Shown in pieces: positions 1-6,832 of a stretch of 21,310 nucleotides of DNA; position 1 is the first letter of the stretch; each line of letters opens with the position of its first letter. The DNA comes from Candidatus Anderseniibacteriota bacterium (GTDB taxonomy: Bacteria; Patescibacteriota; Andersenbacteria; UBA10190): assembly GCA_003229735.1 (NCBI GenBank), contig QIFI01000090.1, positions 1-21,310 of the forward strand, in the 5' to 3' direction. A program made the position numbers and the translations under genes. Below the pieces are notes generated by a model that saw nothing but the letters and a program-made list of their open reading frames with translations, was not told the DNA's origin and searched no databases.

Positions 1-1001
1 AGACAGCTTTGGAAAATTATGGCCAGGAAAAAAAAACTATCGCCATTACCGGAACTCACGGCAAGACTTCCACTACAGCTATGGTGGCCAGTATATTGAT
101 TAAGGCTGGATTTGATCCATCAGTATTAGTGGGGGCTCCGCTGGAATTGCTGGCTGGCCAAAATGGCCGATCCGGGAAGAGTGATATATTTGTGGTGGAG
201 GCGGATGAATATCGGGAGCATTTTTTGACGCTTAAACCTCAACATATAATTATGACCGCGATTGATTTTGACCATCCGGATTATTATCAGTCGCTGAATC
301 AAGTGAAGGGAGCGTTTATAAAATTCTGGTCGCGTCTGGCGGAAGATGGCTGGCTGGTGGTGGGGGAGGAGGTAAAGCGGGATAATGAAGAGATGCCGTG
401 GCCGGAGAGAACAATAGTGGTGTTGAACGGCGAGCGGCTGGAGTTGCCTATGCCGGGGGAACATTGGCAGAGCAACGCCCGGCTGGCGGCGGCATTAGCA
501 GTTAGGATGGGAGTAAAAATAGAAGCGGCGAAATCAGCTTTACGGGAAATGGGGGGCATCGGCCGGCGATTTGAAAAACTTGGAAAATTTATGGGCATGG
601 AAGTGATTAGTGATTATGGCCATCATCCGACAGAAATAGCGGCTACCTGGAAAGGGGCCAGGGAAAAATACGCGGGCCAAAAAATACTGGTGGTGGTGGA
701 AGTTCATATGGTGGAAAGACTGGAGGAATTTTTTGATGATTATGCGGCGGTTTTAAGTAAGATGGATCGGGTGGTGCTGACGCCGGTGTTTGCGCCTAAA
801 GGCAGGGAAGGGGACAGAGGCCGGGCTGATGAGAAATTGGGGCAACTGGAGCAGGAATTGGCGGACCGGGGAGTAGATGTACGCCGATTATTATCATATG
901 AGCAATTAGGACAGATGATTCGAGATTTTAATGATAGTGACGTGATGCTGATTTTTTCAGCCGGGAAATTGGATGGAGAGGTGAGAGGACTGGTGGGGTA
1001 A
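1..1001 (+). CDS. murC: MurC-type Mur ligase, 3' part (UDP-N-acetylmuramate--L-alanine ligase)
   Basis: An ATP-dependent cytoplasmic ligase that adds the first amino acid to UDP-MurNAc in peptidoglycan synthesis. The reading frame is open to the left edge, so the N-terminal Rossmann domain lies outside the window; the TTG at 9 is not a credible start. The visible part has the Mur P-loop GTHGKTSTT, an acidic EADEY motif, a DHPDYY motif, and the C-terminal DYGHHPTEI signature starting about 202 codons after position 9. EADEY is closer to Mpl and to CPR MurC-like proteins than to the usual EADES, so a murein-peptide ligase (Mpl) role cannot be excluded. The PHxYSR-type motif usual in the C-terminal domain is replaced by EVHMVER. 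No gene follows for about 640 bases. Confidence 0.8.
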   Translation, partial: TALENYGQEKKTIAITGTHGKTSTTAMVASILIKAGFDPSVLVGAPLELLAGQNGRSGKSDIFVVEADEYREHFLTLKPQHIIMTAIDFDHPDYYQSLNQVKGAFIKFWSRLAEDGWLVVGEEVKRDNEEMPWPERTIVVLNGERLELPMPGEHWQSNARLAAALAVRMGVKIEAAKSALREMGGIGRRFEKLGKFMGMEVISDYGHHPTEIAATWKGAREKYAGQKILVVVEVHMVERLEEFFDDYAAVLSKMDRVVLTPVFAPKGREGDRGRADEKLGQLEQELADRGVDVRRLLSYEQLGQMIRDFNDSDVMLIFSAGKLDGEVRGLVG

Positions 1002-1138
1002 TTTTCAATTTCTCAAGTTTCCCCGCTGCGGCGGGACTAGGCTGCGGCCGTCGTAATTTTTAGTGAATTTATAATTTGAAATTTATAATGAAGAGCGGTT
1101 GCGCTGATTGTAATAAATCAGAGCAGGGCCATCTTGAT

Positions 1139-1256
1139 AAATGTCTAGATCTTATTGACTATACGCTGAAGGATAGGCCACTGGAAAATTAAATTGGAGA
1201 CATAAAAGGTTGTCAGTAGGTTTTGACAATTATGGTTAGACTTAAACTAGACATTT
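1139..1256. mobile_element. 118-bp element bounded by inverted AAATGTCTAG
   Basis: AAATGTCTAG at 1139-1148 is repeated as its exact reverse complement at 1247-1256. The interior is non-coding and holds a small hairpin, TTGTCA/TGACAA around 1210-1229. The same terminal sequence ATGTCTAG bounds the outer inverted repeat at 18598/18783, so both could be deletion derivatives of one insertion-sequence type whose ends begin TGTCTAG. No transposase fragment was seen here and no target duplication is clear. Confidence 0.45.
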
Positions 1257-1380
1257 TTGGCAACTGGTGTTATGGTTGGGGGTTGATTTACGGGTTGTAT
1301 AAATCATAGAGGAGTTTTTGACGGTGAGTTGAGGTTTTAGGAGAAGGAGCGGGGATGAGGGTTGATTTGTTTACTGTAAC

Positions 1381-1527
1381 CCCCTCACCCTACCCTCTCC
1401 CCAACGGGGAGAGGGGAACGGATTATGAAAACCCCTCACCCTACCCTCTCCCCTCGAGGGGAGAGGGGAACGGATTAGGAGGAGACCCCCTTTTCCCCCC
1501 GCCTTAACCAGTCGGGGAGAGGGGAGC
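1381..1527. repeat. Tandem cluster of CCCTCTCCCC hairpin repeats
   Basis: Two nearly identical units (1381-1425 and 1432-1477, period 51 bp) have the form CCCCTCACCCTA, then CCCTCTCCCC, a 3-4 base loop, GGGGAGAGGG and the tail GAACGGATTA. The stems are 1393-1402/1406-1415 and 1444-1453/1458-1467. A third, degenerate unit lies at about 1486-1527. A further copy is at 8816-8857. The perfect stems with differing loops resemble REP-type intergenic palindromes. Confidence 0.85.
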
Positions 1528-1556
1528 TCCCAGCCGCTGGGATTACATCACCTATA

Positions 1557-1586
1557 CTTGACTAATAGTCAAGATAGAGCTATACT
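1557..1586 (+). promoter_or_regulatory. Sigma70-type promoter with overlapping palindromic operator
   Basis: TTGACT (1558-1563), a 17-base spacer and TATACT (1581-1586) form a near-consensus promoter, with a predicted start near 1593, about 54 bases before the ATG at 1647. The -35 box lies inside a perfect 17-bp palindrome CTTGACTA-A-TAGTCAAG (1557-1573). CTATACTTG also occurs twice, at 1552-1560 and 1580-1588. The position of the palindrome suggests a repressor site. Confidence 0.75.
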
Positions 1587-1646
1587 TGGGGTAATGTATG
1601 GCGATAATGTATTATAAATAGCTTAATAGAGTAATATATATTAGTT

Positions 1647-2699
1647 ATGAATGAAGCGAAAGAGAATCTAAACAAGCAAAATTTTGAAGAATGCGCAGTT
1701 AAGCTGTTATCTATTTTAGATGCCAGATCCAGGGATATAGTGACGCGGAGATATGGCATTGCCAATGGAAAAGTGGAGACTTTAGATAGTATTGGCAAGG
1801 AATATGGGGTTACGCGTGAGCGAGTGCGTCAAATTGAGGCTCAAGCCAAGAAATTATTGGCTAAAAGATATGAGGTGCTGGAGGGAATCGCGGCAATTTT
1901 GAGACAAGTGTTTGATGAGAATGGTGGAATTTTAGATGAAGACTATTTAATTGAAGCTGTGGAAAAAGTGATTAATGATAAAGTTAGAGCTGAACTGGTG
2001 GTATTTTATCTGGACATCCTGCCACGCTATCAGCGAGTGACCAGGTCATCTCAATTTAATATACATTGGACGGAACCGGAGCTTAAGCATCCCCGGGCTG
2101 AAGACGCGGTGAGCGTGGCGGAGGCTATCTTGAAGGCTAATCGAGAGCCGATGGAGGGAGATAGGCTAATGGAGAAAATTAAGAATGACGTGGAGGGACA
2201 AGAAGAAATCTCCGAGCTGGTTTTGTATGCTTTACTTAGGGCCAGCAAGAGGATGAATAAAACTGTGTACGGTGAGTGGGGTTTGAGCAATTGGGTGGAA
2301 ACCGCGCCGCGAGGGGTGGGTGATAAGGCATATATCGTTCTGCGGCGTCATGGCAAGCCAAATCATTTTAGAGACATTACGGGGATGATTAATGAAGTAT
2401 CTTTTGATCATAAGCGGGCGCATGAGCAAACCGTTCATAATGAGCTGATAAAGGACGACCGGTTTGTGCTGGTGGGTCGGGGGATGTATGGATTGACCGA
2501 CTGGGGATTTATTCCCGGGACGGTGGCGGATGTGCTGGAAGCGATTTTAAGTGAAGAGAGACGGCCCATGAGTCGCGAGGAACTGCTGGAGAAAGTGATG
2601 GAGCAGAGGCTAGTGAAGAAGACTACGGTGCTTTTAGGACTGCAGAATAATCAAAAGTTTCAGAAAGTTGAGGGAAATAAGTATCAATTGCATAGTTAG
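1647..2699 (+). CDS. Sigma-70 region 4 / HARE-HTH DNA-binding protein
   Basis: A 350-residue predicted transcription regulator. Residues about 18-75 form a sigma-70 region-4-like helix-turn-helix with the recognition segment TRERVRQIEAQAKKLL (56-71), the part that contacts a -35 element in sigma factors. Sigma regions 2 and 3 are absent, so it is not a complete sigma factor. The C-terminal part, about 286-350, resembles a HARE-HTH (HB1/ASXL) winged helix, as in the RNA polymerase delta subunit. The middle (about 150-285) looks like further winged-helix sequence. This architecture is familiar from CPR genomes. ATG at 1647 fits the start of the region-4 domain. The gene has its own strong promoter with a palindrome over the -35 box, which suggests autoregulation (inference). 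Its stop codon TAG is partly built from the small palindrome at 2696-2717. Confidence 0.8.
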   Translation: MNEAKENLNKQNFEECAVKLLSILDARSRDIVTRRYGIANGKVETLDSIGKEYGVTRERVRQIEAQAKKLLAKRYEVLEGIAAILRQVFDENGGILDEDYLIEAVEKVINDKVRAELVVFYLDILPRYQRVTRSSQFNIHWTEPELKHPRAEDAVSVAEAILKANREPMEGDRLMEKIKNDVEGQEEISELVLYALLRASKRMNKTVYGEWGLSNWVETAPRGVGDKAYIVLRRHGKPNHFRDITGMINEVSFDHKRAHEQTVHNELIKDDRFVLVGRGMYGLTDWGFIPGTVADVLEAILSEERRPMSREELLEKVMEQRLVKKTTVLLGLQNNQKFQKVEGNKYQLHS

Positions 2700-2717
2700 G
2701 CACTGTACAGCGCCTTA
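2696..2717. repeat. TTA-flanked 16-bp palindrome at a gene end
   Basis: TTA, GGCACTGTACAGCGCC, TTA: the 16-mer (2699-2714) is a palindrome with one mismatched pair and is bracketed by direct TTA copies. This mirrors the TTA duplications and G-initial inverted tips of the MITEs at 15532-15714 and 16975-17203, so it could be an extreme internal deletion of one. It supplies the last base of the upstream TAG stop. Confidence 0.4.
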
Positions 2718-2774
2718 GATTCAATGCCTGGTTAGTGAGAGTTACCAGCTTGGTAAATGACCAATTTGTGCGCG

Positions 2775-2803
2775 AATTGTTAAATTGTTAAATTGTTAAA
2801 TTG
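2775..2803. repeat. AATTGTTA octamer tandem repeat
   Basis: The 8-bp unit AATTGTTA is repeated about 3.5 times in the intergenic space between the sigma-like gene and the membrane protein gene. It is AT-rich and non-coding. Confidence 0.7.
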
Positions 2804-2849
2804 CTGATCTGGCAGCGGTTTTTTGGTTGGCTGATGCCTGGTTGAAAAA

Positions 2850-2878
2850 TTACATGTTGAGGCCCTTTGCCGTATAAT
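2850..2878 (+). promoter_or_regulatory. Promoter predicted to give a leaderless transcript
   Basis: A perfect -10 box TATAAT is at 2873-2878. The hexamer TTACAT at the 17-base distance (2850-2855) is a weak -35. Transcription would start about 7 bases downstream, at or next to the A of the ATG at 2885. No Shine-Dalgarno sequence could be present on such a transcript. Confidence 0.55.
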
Positions 2879-2884
2879 AGTTAT

Positions 2885-4213
2885 ATGAGCAGATACAAAG
2901 CCGGGAATTTTTGGCAGGCGGTGCCGGCAGGTTTTTTAGGCGGGTGGACGGAGCCGTTAATGAAATTGATTTTGTCCTGGGGATGGCTGGTGATTGTAAT
3001 AGTAATGCTGGTGATTATCTGGAAGCTGTATTTGTTAATTAAGAGAATTGATTTTATTGGCGGAATACAGTGGACATATATCAAAATTACTATTCCGGAT
3101 GATGCCGAACAGACACCCAAAGCCATGGAAAACGTTTTTGATGTGCTGGAGGGGATGCATAAAGGAGGGGATTTGATAGAGATGTATTTTGATGGTTATC
3201 TGGAAGCCTGGTACAGCTGTGAATTGCATTTTACCAAGGGGAGGGCCAGATATATTATGGTGATTCCGACAGTCCACCAGCAGTTTGTGGAGGGGGTTAT
3301 TTATGGGCAGTATCCGGAGGCGAATATTGAAGAAGTGGAAGATTATACATATCGTTATTCATATCAGGATATAGATAAGAAATTTGACGTATATGGATCA
3401 GAGATGGTGCTGGCAGTAGATGATATATTTCCGATTAAATCCTATATGGATTACGCGGACACGCTGGCGGAGGAAGATACATACGTGGACCCGCTTCAGG
3501 CTTTGGTTGAAGCCTATACGAACATCAATGAGGGCGAGGAATATTGGATACAATTTTTGATTCGACCGATTGATCATAAAGATACAGCTGAATGGGTGGA
3601 GAAGGCGGAGGATGAAATTGATAAATTGGCCGGTAAAGTGGTGGTTAAAAAGATGAATCTAGGGGGACAGATACTGCATAGCTTACTGTCTATTCCGACC
3701 GAGGCATTAAAGGCCCTAACACAGGGGCCGACTGAAGCGGCATATGATTCATCCTCAAGTGCCGCTGATTTTCCCAAGGTCAGCGTGACGGAAAAGGAGA
3801 AAGCGGAAGGAATATTGCGGAAGATTTCCAAAGGCGGCTATCGAGTTAAGATACGAGTTATCTATATCGCGCCGATGGGTGAATTGTCGAAGCCAAATAT
3901 CGGCCGATTAATTGGCGGTTTTAAACAATTTAATACTTATCATTTGAATTCATTTAAGCCTGACCCGGATACAAAAACCAATGGGCCCAACTATTTCTTG
4001 AAGCAGACCAGGCGGGCCAGACGCAAGCGGGATATATTCCTGTTTTACCAATGGCGGGACTTTTTTAGTTATGATGATGGCTTTATGATGAGCGGAGAGG
4101 AATTGGCCACAATTTATCATTTCCCGTCTAAATATATGCGAGCTCCGGCAGTCGAGCGGGCTAAGGCGGGAGTAGGCGCGGCGCCGGCAAACATACCAAT
4201 TAAATCACCATAA
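2885..4213 (+). CDS. Membrane-anchored partner of the VirD4/TraG-like ATPase
   Basis: A 442-residue protein with one strong N-terminal transmembrane helix (about 29-52) followed by a large soluble part; it has no signal peptidase motif. I do not recognise a named catalytic domain. Proteins of this type regularly precede a TraG/VirD4-like ATPase in CPR genomes, and here the ATPase ATG begins one base after this stop, so the two are almost certainly co-translated and probably form one complex at the inner face of the membrane. Start choice: the frame extends to a TTG at 2867, but that codon overlaps the TATAAT box and the ATG at 2885 is preferred. The tail (about 425-442) is Ala/Pro-rich. Confidence 0.75.
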   Translation: MSRYKAGNFWQAVPAGFLGGWTEPLMKLILSWGWLVIVIVMLVIIWKLYLLIKRIDFIGGIQWTYIKITIPDDAEQTPKAMENVFDVLEGMHKGGDLIEMYFDGYLEAWYSCELHFTKGRARYIMVIPTVHQQFVEGVIYGQYPEANIEEVEDYTYRYSYQDIDKKFDVYGSEMVLAVDDIFPIKSYMDYADTLAEEDTYVDPLQALVEAYTNINEGEEYWIQFLIRPIDHKDTAEWVEKAEDEIDKLAGKVVVKKMNLGGQILHSLLSIPTEALKALTQGPTEAAYDSSSSAADFPKVSVTEKEKAEGILRKISKGGYRVKIRVIYIAPMGELSKPNIGRLIGGFKQFNTYHLNSFKPDPDTKTNGPNYFLKQTRRARRKRDIFLFYQWRDFFSYDDGFMMSGEELATIYHFPSKYMRAPAVERAKAGVGAAPANIPIKSP

Positions 4214-4214
4214 T

Positions 4215-5939
4215 ATGGATGAAGATATAACAGCTATCGGGCAAACTAATTTTCGAGGTCAGAAGCAGGTGTTTGGAATAATGCCGGATGATCGGCGGCG
4301 GCATGTTTATATCATTGGAAAAACCGGGGTGGGCAAATCGACGCTGATGAGCAATATGATCCGCCAGGATATCGCGGAAGGCAAAGGAGTGGCACTGGTG
4401 GACCCGCATGGAGACATAGCTTCAGAATTGCTGGATGTTATTCCGCCGCACAGAATTAATGATGTGATATATTTTGATCCGGCGGATGTGGATTATCCGA
4501 TTGCTTTTAACGTGCTGGAGGCGGTGGATCCACAATATAAATATTTGATATCGTCGGGGTTAATCGGCTCGCTTAAAAAAATCTGGGCTGATTCGTGGGG
4601 GCCGAGGCTGGAATATATTTTACGGAATACGATTTTAGCCTTGCTGGATTATCCTTCCAGCACCATGCTGGGAATTTTACGGATGCTGGGAGATAAGGAT
4701 TATCGTAAAAAAGTGGTGGCGCATATTCAGGATCCGGTAGTTAAGGCTTTTTGGGAGAACGAGTTTGCCAATTATAATGAGCGATTTCGAGCGGAGGCTA
4801 TTTCACCTATTCAAAATAAAGTGGGTCAGTTTTTAACATCTTCAATTATCAGGAATATTGTGGCTCAACCGAAAAGCACGATTGACATGAAAGATATTAT
4901 GGATAATCAGAAAATATTGCTGATCAATGTGTCTAAAGGCAGGATTGGGGAAGATAATTCGGCGCTGTTGGGGGCGATGCTGATTACCCGCATCCAATTG
5001 GCGGCCATGGATAGAGCTAATATTCCAGAAAAAGACAGAATTGATTTTTATATGTATGTTGATGAATTCCAGAATTTTGCCACGGAATCATTCGCGACTA
5101 TTTTGTCGGAAGCCAGAAAATACCGATTGAATTTAACTATTGCCCATCAATATATAACCCAGATGGAGGAAATAGTGAGCGACGCCGTGTTTGGCAATGC
5201 CGGGACAGTGATTTCTTTTAGAGTCGGGGCCGGAGACGCGGAGTTTTTAGAGAAAGAATACTTTCCGGTGTTTACCCAGGTAGATCTGGTTAATTTGGAT
5301 AAGTATAACGCGTATATCAAGCTGATGATTGATGGGGTGACCAGCCGGCCTTTCAGCATGCAGACCATAATGCCGACAACTGAAAATTTTGGAAAGCGGG
5401 AAGAAGTGATTAAGGTGTCGCGGGAGAGATACGGCCGGAAGCGGGAAATCGTGGAGGACAAGATAGCCAGATGGAGCGGAGTGGTGTTTGAATCAGCGGC
5501 CAATAATAATGATCGGGCGGCGGGGCGGAGACCGGAGGGAGAAAATAATCGGCGCAGGGAAGACAATCGGGGCGGGGGCAGAGACAGCCGAGAAAATAGA
5601 AGAAGACCAGAGATGTCTTTAGCGCGTCCCGGTTTGGTCGAGAAAAAAATGACCGAGGCGGCAGGAGAGCTGGAAGCTGACGAGATTACAGATTTGGCCG
5701 GTTTGCTAAAGCCGGCGGAAGACCATCAGGTGAAATGCGATCGATGCGATAAAGAGACGACGGTGCCCTTTAAGCCGGCGGCTGATAAGCCGGTATATTG
5801 CCGGGATTGTTACGGGATAGTTAAAGAGGAGCGGAGGCGGGAGAAGATGACTTTGTCTAAACCGCCCCGAGCGGATGGGACGAAAACATCTGATCCGATG
5901 GGCAAAATGGGGCCGAAGCCGCCTATGATTAGTAACTAG
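4215..5939 (+). CDS. VirD4/TraG-like translocation ATPase with C-terminal zinc ribbon
   Basis: A 574-residue P-loop ATPase of the type IV coupling protein / DUF87-HerA group. The Walker A motif GKTGVGKST is at 35-43, VDPHGD follows at about 62-67, and the Walker B region YVDEFQNF has D283-E284. Such ATPases move DNA or protein through a membrane channel; the membrane anchor is missing here and is probably supplied by the preceding gene product. After the ATPase domain (about 1-400) there is a charged, low-complexity Arg/Asn/Gly-rich linker (about 430-480). It is followed by a four-cysteine zinc ribbon with C508/C511 and C529/C532, in a KPVYCRDC context common in CPR proteins. No relaxase or pilin genes are nearby, so conjugation is not supported; competence, pilus or secretion roles remain open. 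The last codons and the TAG stop lie inside the heptamer array. Confidence 0.8.
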   Translation: MDEDITAIGQTNFRGQKQVFGIMPDDRRRHVYIIGKTGVGKSTLMSNMIRQDIAEGKGVALVDPHGDIASELLDVIPPHRINDVIYFDPADVDYPIAFNVLEAVDPQYKYLISSGLIGSLKKIWADSWGPRLEYILRNTILALLDYPSSTMLGILRMLGDKDYRKKVVAHIQDPVVKAFWENEFANYNERFRAEAISPIQNKVGQFLTSSIIRNIVAQPKSTIDMKDIMDNQKILLINVSKGRIGEDNSALLGAMLITRIQLAAMDRANIPEKDRIDFYMYVDEFQNFATESFATILSEARKYRLNLTIAHQYITQMEEIVSDAVFGNAGTVISFRVGAGDAEFLEKEYFPVFTQVDLVNLDKYNAYIKLMIDGVTSRPFSMQTIMPTTENFGKREEVIKVSRERYGRKREIVEDKIARWSGVVFESAANNNDRAAGRRPEGENNRRREDNRGGGRDSRENRRRPEMSLARPGLVEKKMTEAAGELEADEITDLAGLLKPAEDHQVKCDRCDKETTVPFKPAADKPVYCRDCYGIVKEERRREKMTLSKPPRADGTKTSDPMGKMGPKPPMISN

Positions 5940-6048
5940 TAACTGGTAACTAGTAACTAGTAACTGGTAACTGGTAACTGGTAACTAGTAACTAGTAACT
6001 GGTAACTGGTAATTAGTCATTAGTAATTAGTAGCTGGTAACTGGTAAT
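5933..6048. repeat. Tandem heptamer array TAACTRG, 16 units
   Basis: Sixteen consecutive 7-bp units in perfect register (5933 to 6044, with a partial unit after), mostly TAACTAG or TAACTGG, with variants TAATTAG, TCATTAG and TAGCTGG toward the 3' end. The first unit contains the stop codon of the ATPase gene. Because the period is 7, TAA/TAG stops occur in all three forward frames. Related TAGTNNG heptamers are at 10523-10550 and 13157-13173. Confidence 0.95.
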
Positions 6049-6056
6049 ATGATAGG

Positions 6057-6746
6057 ATGAAGGATTCAGCTAAAAATGACGAGCGGGTATGCTTGGAGCA
6101 GCCATTTGATTTCGCGGGGAATACGAATTGGAGGATATTCCGAATTATGGCTGAATTCGTGGAAGGATTTGAATTTTTATACCAGTTGCGAAGAGAGGTG
6201 ACAATTTTTGGATCGGCGGCTCTGCCTAAAACCAGTCAGTGGTATAAGGAGGCGGTGAAGTTGGGACGGATGCTGGGCGGGCATGGATTTACGGTGATAA
6301 CGGGGGGAGGTCCAAGTATTATGGAAGCGGCAAATAAAGGCGCAGTAGAGAGCGGCGGGGAATCGATTGGGCTGGATATTGAATTACCGACCGGTCAGCG
6401 GAAGAACGAATATGTTAAAAAAAGTTTAGGGTTTCATTATTTTTTTTCGCGGAAAGTGATGTTAACGGCTTCGGCTCAAACCTATATATTTTTTCCGGGC
6501 GGGTATGGGACGCTGGACGAGTTTTTTGAGATGCTGGTATTAATTCAGACAAAAAAAATGGAGCCGGTGCCGGTAGTGTGCGTGGGGCAGGAATTCTGGG
6601 AGCCGCTGGACAAATGGATTAAGGATACGATGCTGCAGAAAATGGGCACAATTATGCCGGATGATTGTGAAATCTATGAGATAGTTGACTCGGCGGAGGA
6701 GGCTTTTGAGATAATTAAAGAGAGTAAGGAGAGAAAGTATTTTTAG
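6057..6746 (+). CDS. LOG-family protein (lysine-decarboxylase-like / TIGR00730)
   Basis: A 229-residue Rossmann-fold protein with the family's two signatures: GGGPSIMEAAN and PGGYGTLDEFFE. The second is the PGGxGTxxE motif of cytokinin riboside 5'-monophosphate phosphoribohydrolases (LOG). Family members release a base from a nucleoside 5'-monophosphate; the bacterial role is often unknown, and older annotations as lysine decarboxylase are misleading. The N-terminal 40 residues before the Rossmann core are longer than in minimal LOG proteins, as in the larger TIGR00730-like group. The gene begins only 8 bases after the heptamer array, with AGG touching the ATG and no good Shine-Dalgarno. It may be read through from the ATPase gene upstream or from an unseen promoter in the array. 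Confidence 0.8.
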   Translation: MKDSAKNDERVCLEQPFDFAGNTNWRIFRIMAEFVEGFEFLYQLRREVTIFGSAALPKTSQWYKEAVKLGRMLGGHGFTVITGGGPSIMEAANKGAVESGGESIGLDIELPTGQRKNEYVKKSLGFHYFFSRKVMLTASAQTYIFFPGGYGTLDEFFEMLVLIQTKKMEPVPVVCVGQEFWEPLDKWIKDTMLQKMGTIMPDDCEIYEIVDSAEEAFEIIKESKERKYF

Positions 6747-6832
6747 TTTGCAGTTGATATATGTGGCTATTTTTAGGAGGTGACTTAGATTGAATTTGCC
6801 TGGAGCCGGGTTATTCAAGTAGGCTGGGGAGT

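Larger units (their letters stand above)
1002..1556. other. Intergenic region without genes
   Basis: About 555 bases between the Mur ligase and the promoter of the sigma-like gene. It holds a GC-rich hairpin (CCCGC/GCGGG, about 1022-1036) just after the Mur ligase stop, with no clean T-run, so it is only a weak terminator candidate. Next come an AATTTATAAT direct repeat (about 1068-1090), the 118-bp inverted-repeat element (1139-1256) and the CCCTC hairpin repeats (1381-1527). No coding sequence was recognised on either strand. Confidence 0.7.

Noticed and set aside
5933..6048. CRISPR array
   Set aside because: The unit is 7 bp with no spacers and no cas genes; it is a simple tandem repeat.
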